NCBI GenBank assembly: GCA_963754235.1
Contig: CAVWFK010000002.1
Coordinates: forward strand, 197,241-261,240
Source: DATAYA01 sp963754235
GTDB taxonomy: Bacteria > Pseudomonadota > Alphaproteobacteria > Acetobacterales > Acetobacteraceae
Direction: 5' to 3'
DNA length: 64,000 nt
Part shown: piece by piece, positions 8,617-18,131 of the stretch
Numbering within the stretch: the first letter of the stretch is position 1
Layout: each line of letters starts with the position of its first letter
The notes under the pieces: model-generated
Databases searched by the model: none
What the model was told of the DNA's origin: nothing
Seen by the model: the letters and a program-made list of their open reading frames with translations, nothing else
Position numbers and translations under genes: made by a program

Positions 8617-9322
8617 GCGGCGCGGCCGACCGGCGCCGCGGCGGCGACCAGCGGCGAACCGCGGCGCACGGCGACGATCTCGGCGAGGATCGAAAGCGCG
8701 ATCTCCGGCGCCGTCACCGCCTCGATCGGCAGCCCGATCGGCCCGCGGATGCGCGCCAGAGACGCCGCGTCATGGCCGAGGTCGCGCAGCCGCTGCAGCC
8801 GCGCCGCATGGGTGCGTCGCGATCCCAGCGAGCCGATGTAGAAGGCCGGCGATTTCAGCGCCCGGTCGAGCGCCGGATCGTCCAGCTTCGGATCGTGGGT
8901 CAGGGTGACGATTGCGGTGCGCGCATCGGGATGCAAGGCATCCATCGCCTCGTCGGGCCAGTCGGTCGAGATCGTCACGTCGGGGAAGCGGTCCGCATTC
9001 GCGAACGAGCGGCGCGGATCGACCAGCACCAGCGCATAACCAAGATGGGCCGCCATCGGCACCAACGCCTGCGCGATGTGGACGGCACCTACAACCACCA
9101 GCCGCAGCGGCGGGTTGTGGACGTGCAGGAACCAGGTTTCGCCATCCGCCTGGACGGTGCCGCTCCGATCGGCCGCCAGTGCCGCCCGCGCCGCTTCGAG
9201 CAGCGCCGGCGAGGCGCCGTCCTCCGGCAGCAGAAATTGCTCGCCGGAGGGCAGGCGGGTCGCCACGACCGCCGGATGCTTGCCGCTCTGCGACAGTTTC
9301 AGCCGTTCCAGCAGAGAAGGCG

Positions 9323-9326
<4 letters not shown>
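8613..9326 (-). CDS. XdhC family protein, Rossmann-domain half
   Basis: A 237-residue protein with the XdhC C-terminal NAD-binding-type domain. VVVGAVHIAQALVPMAAHLGY is the nucleotide loop (VH replaces the more usual GH), followed by VLVDPRRSFANADRFP and, near residue 160, FYIGSLGSRRTHAARLQRL. XdhC proteins bind and protect molybdenum cofactor and help its sulfuration before insertion into xanthine dehydrogenase or CO dehydrogenase-type enzymes. The start GTG at 9326 overlaps the TGA of the next gene upstream (GTGA), so the two XdhC proteins are coupled. Its end overlaps the start of the fusion gene by four bases. Confidence 0.85.
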
Positions 9327-9645
<319 letters not shown>

Positions 9646-9649
<4 letters not shown>

Positions 9650-10857
9650 GACGCGAGCCTCCAATCGTCGGCGCCGGCGCGCAGGGACGCGGGGCGCGAG
9701 AGGGCCGCGATCAGCGACCGCAGGCTGGCGAGATTATGCACCGGCCGGAACTCGTCCACATGCGGCAGCATCGCGCGGATGCCCTGCGATTTCGGCTCGA
9801 ATCCATCCCAGCGCAACAGCGGATTGAGCCAGATCAGCCTTGCGCAGGAGCGGTGCAGCCGGTCCATGTTCTCGGCCAGGCCGCGGGCGCCCTCGCGGTC
9901 CAGACCGTCCGTCACCAGCAGCACCACCGCTCCCTGCGCCAGCACCCGCCGCGCCCATTTGCGGTTGAACTCCGCCAGCAACTCGCCGATCCGCGTGCCG
10001 CCCGACCAGTCGGGCACCAGATGCGCCACCATCTGAAACGCAACCTCGGGATCGCGATGGCGCAGCGCGCGGGTGATATTGGTGAGCCGGGTGCCGAACA
10101 GGAACACGTGAACCCGCTCGCGGTCATTGGCGACCGCATGCAGGAAATGCAGCAGCAGTTGCGCGTAGCGCGCCATCGAGCCGGAGATGTCGCACAGCAC
10201 GACGAGCGGCGGCGGGCGCTCGGTGCGCGCGCTGCGGCTGATGCGCAGAATCTCGCCGCCCTGGCGCAGGCTGCCGCGGATGGTGGCGCGCAGATCGGTG
10301 AACGGACCGGCCTCGTCGGGGCGGCGCCGGCGGGTGCGGCGCAGGTCGAGCGGCAGATGCAGGCGGCGGATCTCCGCCTTGGCGTTGCTGATCTCGGCGG
10401 CCGACATCGCCTCGAAATCCATCTGCGCCAGCCGCTCGCGTTCGCTGACCGTGAGCGTCATGTCGAGTTCGGGCGGCGGTTCCTGTTCGCGCGGGCGACC
10501 CTCGCGGGCCGGGGCCATTGCCTCGGCCACGCGGCGGCTGGCCGGCGGCGGGCGGCGCTCGGGCGGCTTCTTCCGCTCGTCCATCAGCGCCATCACCGCC
10601 TGCTGCTGGGCGGCGGCGGGATCGCGCCAGAACAGCGCGAAGGCGTGATCGAACACCTCCCGGTGCTCATGGCGATGCGTCATCGCGGCGCGCAAGGCGG
10701 CGCGCATCTCCTCCCGCCGGCCGAGGTCGATCGCGGTCAGCGCCTCCTGTGCCGCGAGCGTCTCGGCCGGTCCGACGGGAAGGCCGGCACGGCGCAGCAG
10801 GTGGGCGAACCGCATCACGTTGGCAGCGAGCTGGCCCGAGGGCGGGGCACCGTTCAT
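9646..10857 (-). CDS. coxE: VWA domain protein, CoxE type
   Basis: This 403-residue protein ends in a von Willebrand A domain whose metal-ion-dependent adhesion site DISGS is at residues 223-227, followed by LLVTDGLDREGA. The middle (residues 90-180) is charged and low-complexity. CoxE works with the MoxR-type ATPase CoxD to build the Cu-S-Mo active site of CO dehydrogenase in Oligotropha; related pairs serve other molybdenum hydroxylases. I chose ATG 10857 (MNGAPPSGQLAANVMRFAHLL), ten bases after the coxD stop, over an upstream start that would overlap coxD. Confidence 0.85.
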
Positions 10858-10867
10858 CGGCGCGATT

Positions 10868-11767
10868 TCAGGCAGCGGCGGCCTCGCGCGTCTCGCCGAG
10901 CAGCCGCGCCGCCTGCTCGCCACGGAGCTTCGCGATGTCGTCCTGATACTTGAGCAGCACGCCCAGCGTTTCGTTGACCACGCCCGGCGTCAGCTCGCGC
11001 GCATCGAGTGCCCGCAGCGCGTTGGCCCAATCGATCGTCTCCGCGACACCGGGCAGCTTGAACAGCTCTTCCCCCCGTAGCCGCTGCACGAACGCGACCA
11101 CCTGCGCCGACAGCCGCGCCGGCACGCCCGGCGCGCGCACGGCCAGGATCGCGCGCTCGCGCGCGGCGTCGGGGTAATCGACCCATTGATAAAGGCAGCG
11201 GCGGCGGATCGCGTCATGCACCTCGCGCGTGCGGTTCGAGGTGATGACCACGACCGGCGGCGTGGCGGCGCGGATCGTCCCGTATTCGGGGACGGTGATC
11301 TGGAAGTCGGCGAGCAGTTCGAGCAGAAACGCCTCGAACGGCTCGTCGGCGCGGTCGAGCTCATCGATCAGCAGCACCGCGGGCGGCAGGTCGGGATCGA
11401 TCGCGGAGAGCAGCGGGCGGGGGCGGAGGAACTCGCGGCCGTAAATATCCGCGGCCAGCGTCGCACGGTCGGTTTCGCCCGCCGCCTCGGCGAGCCGGAT
11501 CGCCATCAACTGGCGGGCATGATCCCACTCATAGGCGGCGGCCGAGAGGTCGAGCCCGTCATAGCATTGCAGGCGCACCAGCCGGCGCTTCAGGCCGGCC
11601 GAGAGCACCTTGGCTATCTCGGTCTTGCCGGTGCCGGGCTCGCCTTCCAGGAACAGAGGCCGGCCCATCGCGAGTGCGAGATGCACCGCTGTCGCGAGTT
11701 CGGCATCGGCGATGTAACCAGAGTCCGAGAGCAGCGCGGCGGTCTCGGCGACGGAAGCAGGCAGCAA
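10868..11767 (-). CDS. coxD: MoxR-family AAA+ ATPase, CoxD type
   Basis: A 299-residue MoxR ATPase. Walker A is GEPGTGKT at residues 42-49, Walker B is AVLLIDELDRAD near 130-140, and sensor 1 is VVVITSNRTREVHDAIRRRC. The stretch LQCYDGLDLSAAAYEWDH is typical of the CoxD branch. It should act as a chaperone-like ATPase with the VWA protein encoded ten bases downstream. The order coxG-coxD-coxE-XdhC is as in CO dehydrogenase and related clusters, but no large, medium or small Mo-enzyme subunit is in this window. Confidence 0.9.
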   Translation of the reverse strand: MLPASVAETAALLSDSGYIADAELATAVHLALAMGRPLFLEGEPGTGKTEIAKVLSAGLKRRLVRLQCYDGLDLSAAAYEWDHARQLMAIRLAEAAGETDRATLAADIYGREFLRPRPLLSAIDPDLPPAVLLIDELDRADEPFEAFLLELLADFQITVPEYGTIRAATPPVVVITSNRTREVHDAIRRRCLYQWVDYPDAARERAILAVRAPGVPARLSAQVVAFVQRLRGEELFKLPGVAETIDWANALRALDARELTPGVVNETLGVLLKYQDDIAKLRGEQAARLLGETREAAAA

Positions 11768-11791
11768 GGGCGTATGCTTTCAGATGGGCCT

Positions 11792-12400
11792 TCACATATA
11801 GGCGCTGATGATCATGAAGAAGATCAACAGCCAGAGGATGCCGCCGATCCAGGCGACAATCGGAAACCCGCCAGGTCTCGCCGGGATCATCGATCGCATC
11901 GAGGGCATGGCCGCGGGCGCGGATGCCACCACGGCGGGGGTGTCCGCTCCGACCTCTTCGGGGCCTGCGACCTCGGCGGAGAAGCGATCGAAGAAATTGT
12001 CGGCCATCTGCTTGGCGCTGGCGTCGATCAGCCGGCCGCCCAACTGGGCGATCTTCCCGCCGACCTGGGCATTGACTGCGTAGCGCAGCAAAGTGAAATC
12101 GCCGTCATCGGCGAGATTGACCTCGGCACCGCCCTTGGCGAAGCCGGCGACGCCTCCCTGGCCCTCGCCGCTGATCCGATAGCTGTTCGGCGGGTCGAGG
12201 TCGGAGAGGTGGACAAGGCCGGTAAACCGCGCGGCGATCGGACCGATGCGCACTGCGGCGGTCGCCTTCATTTCGTTATCGGAAACCTTTTCGAGGCTCT
12301 GGCAACCAGGGATCGAGGTACGCAGCACCTCAGGATCGTTGAGCGCGTTCCACACTTTTTGGCGCGGCGCTGGAATGCGCCGCTCGCCCGTCATGTCCAT
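11792..12400 (-). CDS. coxG: CoxG-type SRPBCC protein with C-terminal membrane anchor
   Basis: A 202-residue protein beginning MDMTGERRIPAPRQKVWNAL, the start of the CoxG (carbon monoxide dehydrogenase subunit G) SRPBCC fold. SIPGCQSLEK and the later AKGGAEVNL and AQVGGKIAQLGGRLID are hallmark stretches. The C terminus is one membrane helix, WIGGILWLLIFFMIIS. CoxG anchors CO dehydrogenase to the membrane in Oligotropha. I chose ATG 12400; the frame runs 19 codons further up without similarity. It leads the coxG-coxD-coxE block, 24 bases ahead of coxD. Confidence 0.9.
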   Translation of the reverse strand: MDMTGERRIPAPRQKVWNALNDPEVLRTSIPGCQSLEKVSDNEMKATAAVRIGPIAARFTGLVHLSDLDPPNSYRISGEGQGGVAGFAKGGAEVNLADDGDFTLLRYAVNAQVGGKIAQLGGRLIDASAKQMADNFFDRFSAEVAGPEEVGADTPAVVASAPAAMPSMRSMIPARPGGFPIVAWIGGILWLLIFFMIISAYM

Positions 12401-12505
12401 CCGTGGCCGTCTCCGTTGCGCGCCGCGGACGTTAGTAGTCGGGTCGCTGCGGTGCAACCAACGCGGCTCCGGCCGCCGGCCGGAGCCGCAATTTGGCGCC
12501 GGCGG

Positions 12506-12811
12506 TCAGCGCGCCGCGCCGGTCCCCGACCCTGTGCCGCCCGCGCTTCCGCCATTCGTGCCGGTGCCGGTGCTCGCGCCAGCGTTGCCGGAGCCGAGCG
12601 CGGTTCCGCCACTCGTTTGCCTGTTGGTCGTGGCCGGCCCGCTGCCGCCGCTGCCCTTGGTCGACATCCCGGCCGTACCGGAAGCCGGACCCGGCATCGT
12701 GCCTGGAGCGACGTTGGTCGTGCCGTCGCCATTGGTGGTCTGCGCCATTGCCGGCGCCGCGAACGCGAGCGCCAGAACTGCGGCACCCGCCGCCTTCATC
12801 ATACGCGTCAT
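12506..12811 (-). CDS. Small secreted Gly/Thr/Ser-rich protein
   Basis: The ATG at 12811 gives MTRMMKAAGAAVLALAFAAPAMAQ, a clear signal peptide with an AMA-Q cleavage site, followed by about 77 residues almost entirely Gly, Thr, Ser, Asn and Ala. No domain is recognised. Low-complexity secreted proteins like this are common in Alphaproteobacteria, but the function is unknown. The frame extends upstream to 12922, but the signal peptide fixes the start. Confidence 0.65.
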   Translation of the reverse strand: MTRMMKAAGAAVLALAFAAPAMAQTTNGDGTTNVAPGTMPGPASGTAGMSTKGSGGSGPATTNRQTSGGTALGSGNAGASTGTGTNGGSAGGTGSGTGAAR

Positions 12812-12959
12812 GACTATCCTCCGAGTTGTGGTAATCGCCGGCACAACTCGCGAGCACAGCTTGGGTTTCGACGGGAAAACCGCACAGTTTCGTAACCGTT
12901 CGTCGCCGGTGGGAGGTGCCAAGGTCCTCCAAGCCGGGGTTCCGCGCTATATTTGCGGC

Positions 12960-14090
12960 GTGCCGCCCGATCCCCGCCTGCGCCCGCTCCATATCGGCTC
13001 CGAGATCTACCGTCGGTCCACCTACGGGCCGAAGCACCCGCTCGCGATCCCGCGCGTCTCTACCTGCACCGATCTCTGCCGCGCGATGGGGTGGCTGGCG
13101 GATGCGCAGTTCGTGGCGTCGCCGATCGCCACCCCCGCGGCAGTCGCACGATTTCATGATCCCGAGTACATCGCGGCGCTCCGTCGCGCCGAGGTGGAGC
13201 AGCGCGTGAGCGATGCCGACCGCGCGCGATTTTGCATCGGCGCCGAAGGCAACCCGATCTATCCCGAAATCTATCGTCGCCCGATGATCTCGGCGGGCGG
13301 GATGATGCTGGCGGCGCGGCTGACCGCCGACGGCGGGATCTTCCATTGCCCCGGCGGCGGCACCCATCACGGCAGGCCCGATCGCGCCTCGGGTTTCTGC
13401 TATCTTAACGACCCGGTGCTGGCGTTGTTGACATGGCTCGATCTCGGGATTGAGCGGATCGCCTATCTGGACATCGACGCCCATCACGGCGATGGCGTGC
13501 AGGACGCTTTCCATGACGATCCGCGGGTGCTGACCATCAGCGTCCACGAGGCCGGGCGCTGGCCGCACACCGGTCTCGCCGAGGACCGCGCGGGGGGAGC
13601 GGCGCGCAATTTTCCGGTGCCCGCCGGCTGCAACGACAGCGAAATGCGCTTCCTGCTGCACGAGGCGATCCTGCCGCTGATCGCGGCGCACCGGCCGCAG
13701 GCAATTTTGCTCCAGTGCGGTGCCGACGCGCTGCATGAGGATCCGCTGGCGCGGCTGTCGCTCTCGAACAACGCGCATTGGGGGGTGGTGGCGGCGCTGC
13801 GCGACCTGGCACCGCGTCTGGTCGTGGCCGGCGGGGGCGGCTACAACCCCTTCGCGGTCGGGCGTTGCTGGGCCGGGGTATGGGCGACGCTGAACCGGCT
13901 GCCGATCCCCGAGCGCACCACGGCGGCAGCGGAGGCGGTGCTGCGCGGGCTGACCTACAACCGCGCCGCCGGGCGCAATCCGCCGGCGCACTGGTTCACC
14001 ACGCTGCGCGACGCCCCGCGCGAGGGGCCGGTGCGCGAGGAGGTGCGGCGCCTCGCGTCGCTCGCATTGCAGGAGAGGCTTGCCGCATGA
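12960..14090 (+). CDS. Histone deacetylase/AcuC family protein
   Basis: A 376-residue zinc deacetylase of the arginase-deacetylase fold. The catalytic region has GGTHHGRPDRASGFCYLND (paired histidines) and YLDIDAHHGDGVQDAF (Asp-His metal ligands), then LLQCGADAL and VAGGGGYN. Bacterial members deacetylate acetylpolyamines or acetylated lysines such as acetyl-CoA synthetase (AcuC). The start is taken at the GTG at 12960 (VPPDPRLRPLHIGSE); the frame is open much further up through sequence belonging to other genes. It overlaps the next gene as ATGA at 14087-14090. Confidence 0.88.
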   Translation: MPPDPRLRPLHIGSEIYRRSTYGPKHPLAIPRVSTCTDLCRAMGWLADAQFVASPIATPAAVARFHDPEYIAALRRAEVEQRVSDADRARFCIGAEGNPIYPEIYRRPMISAGGMMLAARLTADGGIFHCPGGGTHHGRPDRASGFCYLNDPVLALLTWLDLGIERIAYLDIDAHHGDGVQDAFHDDPRVLTISVHEAGRWPHTGLAEDRAGGAARNFPVPAGCNDSEMRFLLHEAILPLIAAHRPQAILLQCGADALHEDPLARLSLSNNAHWGVVAALRDLAPRLVVAGGGGYNPFAVGRCWAGVWATLNRLPIPERTTAAAEAVLRGLTYNRAAGRNPPAHWFTTLRDAPREGPVREEVRRLASLALQERLAA

Positions 14091-14581
14091 GACGCCGCCC
14101 GCTGGTCGCAGTCCTCGCCTTCGCCCCGTTCGCCGCGTCACTGGCCGCGCGCGCGCAGGCCGAGCCGACCGGCCCGCAGCCGGTGCTGCCGAAGGAGCGG
14201 CTGGTGATCGTGACGCATGACGGCAAGCGTCATGGGTTCGATGTGGAGGTGGCGCGCACGCCGCAGCAGCAGGAGACGGGTCTGATGTTCCGCACCAGCG
14301 TGCCCGCCGATGGCGGGATGCTGTTCGTCTGGCCGCAGCCGCAGGAGAGCGAGATGTGGATGAAGAACACGTTGGCACCGCTCGACATGGTGTTCATCGA
14401 GGCCGACGGCACGATCCGCCACATCGCCGAGGACACCGTGCCGCACAGTCTTGCGATCATCGACAGTCGCGGGACGGTGGCGGCGACGCTGGAGTTGCAG
14501 GGGGGCATCACGGCGAAACTCGGCATCGTTCCGGGCGATCGGGTGCTGGGCAAGCCGTTCGGGACGACGGCGACGGGGTGA
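14087..14581 (+). CDS. DUF192 family exported protein
   Basis: A 164-residue protein with an N-terminal signal (MRRRPLVAVLAFAPFAASLAARAQA) and a DUF192 domain. Conserved positions include ARTPQQQETGLMFRTSVP, GMLFVWP, MWMKNTLAPLDMVFI and GDRVLGKPF. DUF192 proteins are small periplasmic or secreted beta-barrel proteins of unknown biochemical role. It is translationally coupled to the deacetylase gene upstream. Confidence 0.85.
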   Translation: MRRRPLVAVLAFAPFAASLAARAQAEPTGPQPVLPKERLVIVTHDGKRHGFDVEVARTPQQQETGLMFRTSVPADGGMLFVWPQPQESEMWMKNTLAPLDMVFIEADGTIRHIAEDTVPHSLAIIDSRGTVAATLELQGGITAKLGIVPGDRVLGKPFGTTATG

Positions 14582-14589
14582 TGTGTTGA

Positions 14590-14692
14590 CCTCTCCCTCG
14601 TCATGCTCGGCGGCGGCCGAGCATCCACGACTTTGCTGCCCGCACGAAAGACGTGGATGGTCGGCCTCCGCCGACCATGACGAGGGGATGAA
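14590..14692. repeat. REP-like double-hairpin palindrome, copy 1
   Basis: The left half CTCGTCATGCTCGGC with GCCGAGCATCCACGA folds on itself. The right half CGTGGATGGTCGGC with GCCGACCATGACGAG also folds on itself, and the two halves are inverted copies of each other. This makes two adjacent hairpins or one large cruciform. A second copy is at 58026. It lies between the converging DUF192 and formamidase genes, where it could act as a bidirectional terminator. Confidence 0.8.
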
Positions 14693-14717
14693 TCGCAGCA
14701 ATGGATTGCGCCGCGTA

Positions 14718-16175
14718 TCAGCTGGGGCTGCCGGCGAAAACGGCCTTTTTGAGACTGGCATGGACTCCCCAGTTTCCGTCAACGACCTGCGTCACGCCGA
14801 AATCGACGGCGACGGACATCAGCGAGATCGCCTCGTCCTCGCTCAGCTTCTGCGTATGCATCAGGAAATCCCGCATTTTGCGAAACGCGTCGCGCATCGC
14901 CAGATCGACTGATGATTTCTGAAAAATCAGGCTTTGCGCGTTGGGGCCGAGATCGGTCAGATAATGCGGATAGCTGAACCCATGCACCACCCACTCGTCC
15001 TTGGTCTCAAGGAGAGGCCAGCCGAGCTGCGACAGCAAACTTCCCTCGGCAATGTTGTTTTGCTTGTGCAGGATGAACTGGAACAACCCGGTCCAGGACG
15101 ATTCGACCGCGGTGCCGCACAGTTCGCCGTCGCCCATCGCCGCATGCGTGTCGCCGACCGAAAAGAACGCGCCATCGACCGCGACGGGATAGTAGAGCGT
15201 GGCACCCTTTCCGAACCGCCAATCGTCAACGTTGCCGCCGATATAGTCAGGCGGGATTGAGTTGACGATATCAGCCTCCTTCTGCGTCAGCCCAAGGCAA
15301 CCGAAATGCGGGCGCAGCGGCACTCGCACGTTCTTCAGGATGCCGTGCTTGGGACTGTAGCTCTCGGGATCGACCACGAGGCCCGGATAGTCATAGATCT
15401 TGTGCACCACGCCATTGGGATCGGTGAACGGCCCCCAGCGGTAATTGTAGACGGGAGTGGCCCAGTCGCGGCCGCCTTCAACGTCGATTTCATAGATGGT
15501 GACGACCTCACGCGGCTTCGGGTCCTCGATCAGGTCGTGGTACTGATAGCCCCAATTGGCCGCGAGATTGGTTCCGAACGCCTTGCCCTTGTACAGCGGA
15601 TTGGCGGAGGGCCGCGGATACATGTCGAGGATCCGCACCTCGACCACGTCGCCGGGCTGGGCGCCGCGAATGAAGACCGGGCCGGTCATGATATGCACGC
15701 CCTGGCCGCCGCCGGCGCCATTGGGCGCATCCATCGCGCCGGCGCCGCGCCGGTTGACGTTCTTCTGGTCCTTCGTCCAAAGATAGACGCTTTCGGCGCC
15801 CGGATCCCCCTGGATCATCCGCGCCGGATCGTCGCCGGCCTGATGCGTCAGGCATTCGATCGTGGCGTAGTCGCCCGAATCGATTTCGATAACGGGCGTC
15901 AAGGTCTTGCTGAAATATCCCCAGTGGACGGTCTTGTCCGAGGCGGGGAGATACCAGTGGTTCGCCTTGCCGGGGACCGCCGACTTCCCCGGAAGCGGCA
16001 CTTGGCGCGGCTGGAGTTCCTGGGCCTGAGCTCGCGAAATCAAGCCTGGGCCAACCGATCCCAGGGCTGCTGCCCCGCCCGAGAGCGTCGCTGCCTTGAG
16101 GAAGCTGCGCCTGCTCGCGCTCGTTCCGATCGACTGGCTGTCTGCGACGTTGCCGCCGTTCGTTGATTGCGCCAT
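14718..16175 (-). CDS. fmdA: Tat-exported formamidase/acetamidase
   Basis: A 485-residue protein with a twin-arginine signal, ASRRSFLKAATLSGGAAALG, so it is probably folded in the cytosol and exported. The mature part is the acetamidase/formamidase fold, with ECLTHQAGDD, TGPVFIRGAQPGDVVEVRILD, HFGCLGL, GGNVDDW and the late VGDTHAAMGDGELCGTAVE. Such enzymes hydrolyse formamide or short amides to acid and ammonia. The Tat signal is notable because characterised formamidases are cytosolic. The FmdB zinc-ribbon gene lies directly upstream. Physiological substrate is inferred. Confidence 0.88.
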   Translation of the reverse strand: MAQSTNGGNVADSQSIGTSASRRSFLKAATLSGGAAALGSVGPGLISRAQAQELQPRQVPLPGKSAVPGKANHWYLPASDKTVHWGYFSKTLTPVIEIDSGDYATIECLTHQAGDDPARMIQGDPGAESVYLWTKDQKNVNRRGAGAMDAPNGAGGGQGVHIMTGPVFIRGAQPGDVVEVRILDMYPRPSANPLYKGKAFGTNLAANWGYQYHDLIEDPKPREVVTIYEIDVEGGRDWATPVYNYRWGPFTDPNGVVHKIYDYPGLVVDPESYSPKHGILKNVRVPLRPHFGCLGLTQKEADIVNSIPPDYIGGNVDDWRFGKGATLYYPVAVDGAFFSVGDTHAAMGDGELCGTAVESSWTGLFQFILHKQNNIAEGSLLSQLGWPLLETKDEWVVHGFSYPHYLTDLGPNAQSLIFQKSSVDLAMRDAFRKMRDFLMHTQKLSEDEAISLMSVAVDFGVTQVVDGNWGVHASLKKAVFAGSPS

Positions 16176-16190
16176 CTGTCCCCTCCCATA

Positions 16191-16469
16191 TTACGACAAT
16201 TTGCGAGCCCAATCGGCCTTGGGCAGCTTCCAACTTTTGCCCGAGCAACACGCGCAACCGCTCCCGTGACTGGGGCCGGAGGTTGCCGAGAACCGGCCTG
16301 AGGGTGCGCGGCGCCCTGCATCGACGCCGCCGATTGCGGGGATGCTCAAAAGCACACGCGGGGCAAGCTTGCCGCACTCCCCACACTCCTGTGGGGCCGC
16401 GAATTCCGCCATCGGCCGGAAGGCGGAAAACGGGCCACAGGTCGGGCACGCATAATCATACTCTGGCAT
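16191..16469 (-). CDS. fmdB: FmdB-type zinc ribbon protein
   Basis: A 92-residue protein starting MPEYDYACPTCGPF, with a second CGECG pair about 20 residues on, forming the four-cysteine FmdB zinc ribbon. More Cys residues occur late (CACCSGK). FmdB was named as a putative regulator of formamidase expression. The gene ends 15 bases before the formamidase start, so the two form an operon. The ATG at 16469 fits the family; an upstream extension of 11 codons lacks similarity. Confidence 0.85.
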   Translation of the reverse strand: MPEYDYACPTCGPFSAFRPMAEFAAPQECGECGKLAPRVLLSIPAIGGVDAGRRAPSGRFSATSGPSHGSGCACCSGKSWKLPKADWARKLS

Positions 16470-16585
16470 CGCGGCCCTCCTACCCTCGACTTCGAGGGAC
16501 AACTATAGCTCAGCAAGCGATCGCGTGCAGCAGGCGTCGCTGCCATACCTTTTCGCGCCGGACAAAGATCGGCATTCTTGGATGC

Positions 16586-17587
16586 ATGACCGCCCTCTCC
16601 GCAGCCCGCATCGCCGCGGCACCGGCGCTGATCGATCCGGTGTTCCTGAACGGGAAGTTGGTGCGCGACGCGAGCCTTGACGCGGCGCTCGGCCTCTCGC
16701 TCCAGCTCAAGGTCGAGACTGACAACCCGATCGGGTGCTTCAAGGGGCGTGGCACGGCGCTGTTCATCGCCCGCGACAGCGATCCGCAACAGACGATCGT
16801 CTCCGCCTCGGCGGGCAATTTCGGCCAGGGCCTCGCTTATGTCGGATGCGGGCGCGGCCAGCGCGTCGTGATCTTCGCAGCCGAGCGCGCTAATCCGCGC
16901 AAAATCGCGGCGATGCGCAGGCTCGGGGCCGAGGTGGTGCTGGAAGGCGCCGATTTCGATGCCGCCAAGCTTGCCGCAAAACGTTTCGCCAGGGCTCAGG
17001 GCGCCCGTTTCGTCGAGGACAGCGCGGAGCCGGCGCTCGCCGAGGGCGCCGGCACGATCGCCGCGGAGATCACCGCCGCGATCCGCGACCTCGATGCGAT
17101 CTACGTCCCGCTCGGTAACGGCGCGCTGGCAACCGGGGTCGGTTGCTGGATCAAGCACGCGTCACCGCGCACACGCGTCGTCGCGGTCGCCGCAGAAGGG
17201 GCGCCATGCATGAAGCTCTCTTTCGCGGCCCGCACGTGCGTTGAGACGCCGCGCGCCGACACCATCGCGGACGGCATCGCGGTGCGGGTTCCGGTCCCCT
17301 TCGCCGTCTATTCGATGCAGGCGACGATCGACGACGTGATCCTGGTGTCCGATGCCGAAATCCTGACGGCGATGCGTCTCCTCCATCGCACGCTCGGCCG
17401 GGTCATCGAACCTGCGGGCGCTGCTGGCCTCGCCGGGATCATGCAACAGGCACAGGCGCTCGCCGGCGGCAAGATCGCCACCGTGTTGACCGGCGCCAAT
17501 CTCACGTCCGAGCAGATCGCGGCGTGGCTGCCGACGCCGGCGCGAGATGATGATCCGCCGCTCCGCGTTCCGATCAATAGTGGATGA
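16586..17587 (+). CDS. PLP-dependent threonine/serine dehydratase-like enzyme
   Basis: A fold-type II PLP enzyme of 333 residues. The PLP lysine is Lys52 in PIGCFKGRGTALF. The cofactor clamp is SASAGNFGQGLAY, and the phosphate loop lies in VPLGNGALATGVG. It lacks the C-terminal ACT domain of biosynthetic IlvA, so it resembles catabolic threonine ammonia-lyase or serine racemase/dehydratase. Its product would be 2-oxobutyrate or pyruvate plus ammonia. The exact substrate cannot be told from sequence. It converges with the PIN-domain gene and overlaps its end by 14 bases. Confidence 0.85.
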   Translation: MTALSAARIAAAPALIDPVFLNGKLVRDASLDAALGLSLQLKVETDNPIGCFKGRGTALFIARDSDPQQTIVSASAGNFGQGLAYVGCGRGQRVVIFAAERANPRKIAAMRRLGAEVVLEGADFDAAKLAAKRFARAQGARFVEDSAEPALAEGAGTIAAEITAAIRDLDAIYVPLGNGALATGVGCWIKHASPRTRVVAVAAEGAPCMKLSFAARTCVETPRADTIADGIAVRVPVPFAVYSMQATIDDVILVSDAEILTAMRLLHRTLGRVIEPAGAAGLAGIMQQAQALAGGKIATVLTGANLTSEQIAAWLPTPARDDDPPLRVPINSG

Positions 17588-18131
17588 ACTGCCCCGCGCG
17601 GGCGACCTGCTGTAGCAGATCGAATTCGTCGCGATTCGCGGTCAACACGGGCAAGCCGGCCTTCGCCGCCGTGAGCAGGATCAGAGCATCGTTCAGGCAC
17701 TGCTTGCGCTGATGCGGCTCATATCCCTGCGTGCGCGACAGTGTTCCGGCAGCCACGCCGGCGGCCAGCCAGACCTCCGCATCGGGGATCAGGATGCGCT
17801 TCTCCCCGATACTGTCGATCAGCCCGGTGCAGTAGTTGCGCTGTGCGGACCATCCGGCCGCTGCGGGATCGTAAGCCGCGATACCGATCGCCAATTCGCC
17901 GAGGCACACGGCGCAATGGAACGCGAGCGAGCGCCCCAACAGCCCGCGGGCCGCGTCTGCCAGCCGGTTCTGGGCGATGTTGATATAGACATTCGTATCC
18001 GGCACCAGCCGGACGTGCCCGCCCTCGATCGAAGATGCCGAAAGCAGTTCCGCTGCCGGGCGCGGTTTGAGCTGGCTCTGCTGTTTCTCCGGCTTGATCC
18101 GCCGGAGCGTTCCGAGGAGATCAGGGCTCAA
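17574..18131 (-). CDS. PIN-domain ribonuclease, probable VapC-like toxin
   Basis: The PIN core starts at LVPDTNVYINIAQ (first acidic residue). A glutamate lies in CLGELAIGIAAY, and the later NDALILLTAAKAGLPVLTANRDEFDLL carries the distal acidic residues, so the magnesium-binding set looks complete. PIN toxins cut tRNA or rRNA. At 185 residues it is longer than a typical 130-residue VapC because of an N-terminal extension. The start is a TTG at 18131 overlapping the upstream gene by 11 bases; a start closer to the PIN core is possible. Toxin activity is inferred from domain and gene pairing. Confidence 0.72.
   Translation of the reverse strand: MSPDLLGTLRRIKPEKQQSQLKPRPAAELLSASSIEGGHVRLVPDTNVYINIAQNRLADAARGLLGRSLAFHCAVCLGELAIGIAAYDPAAAGWSAQRNYCTGLIDSIGEKRILIPDAEVWLAAGVAAGTLSRTQGYEPHQRKQCLNDALILLTAAKAGLPVLTANRDEFDLLQQVARAGQFIHY

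Noticed and set aside
12246..12959. Upstream extension of the AcuC-like frame to 614 codons
   Set aside because: The first 238 codons are antisense to coxG and the secreted protein; similarity begins at the GTG at 12960.
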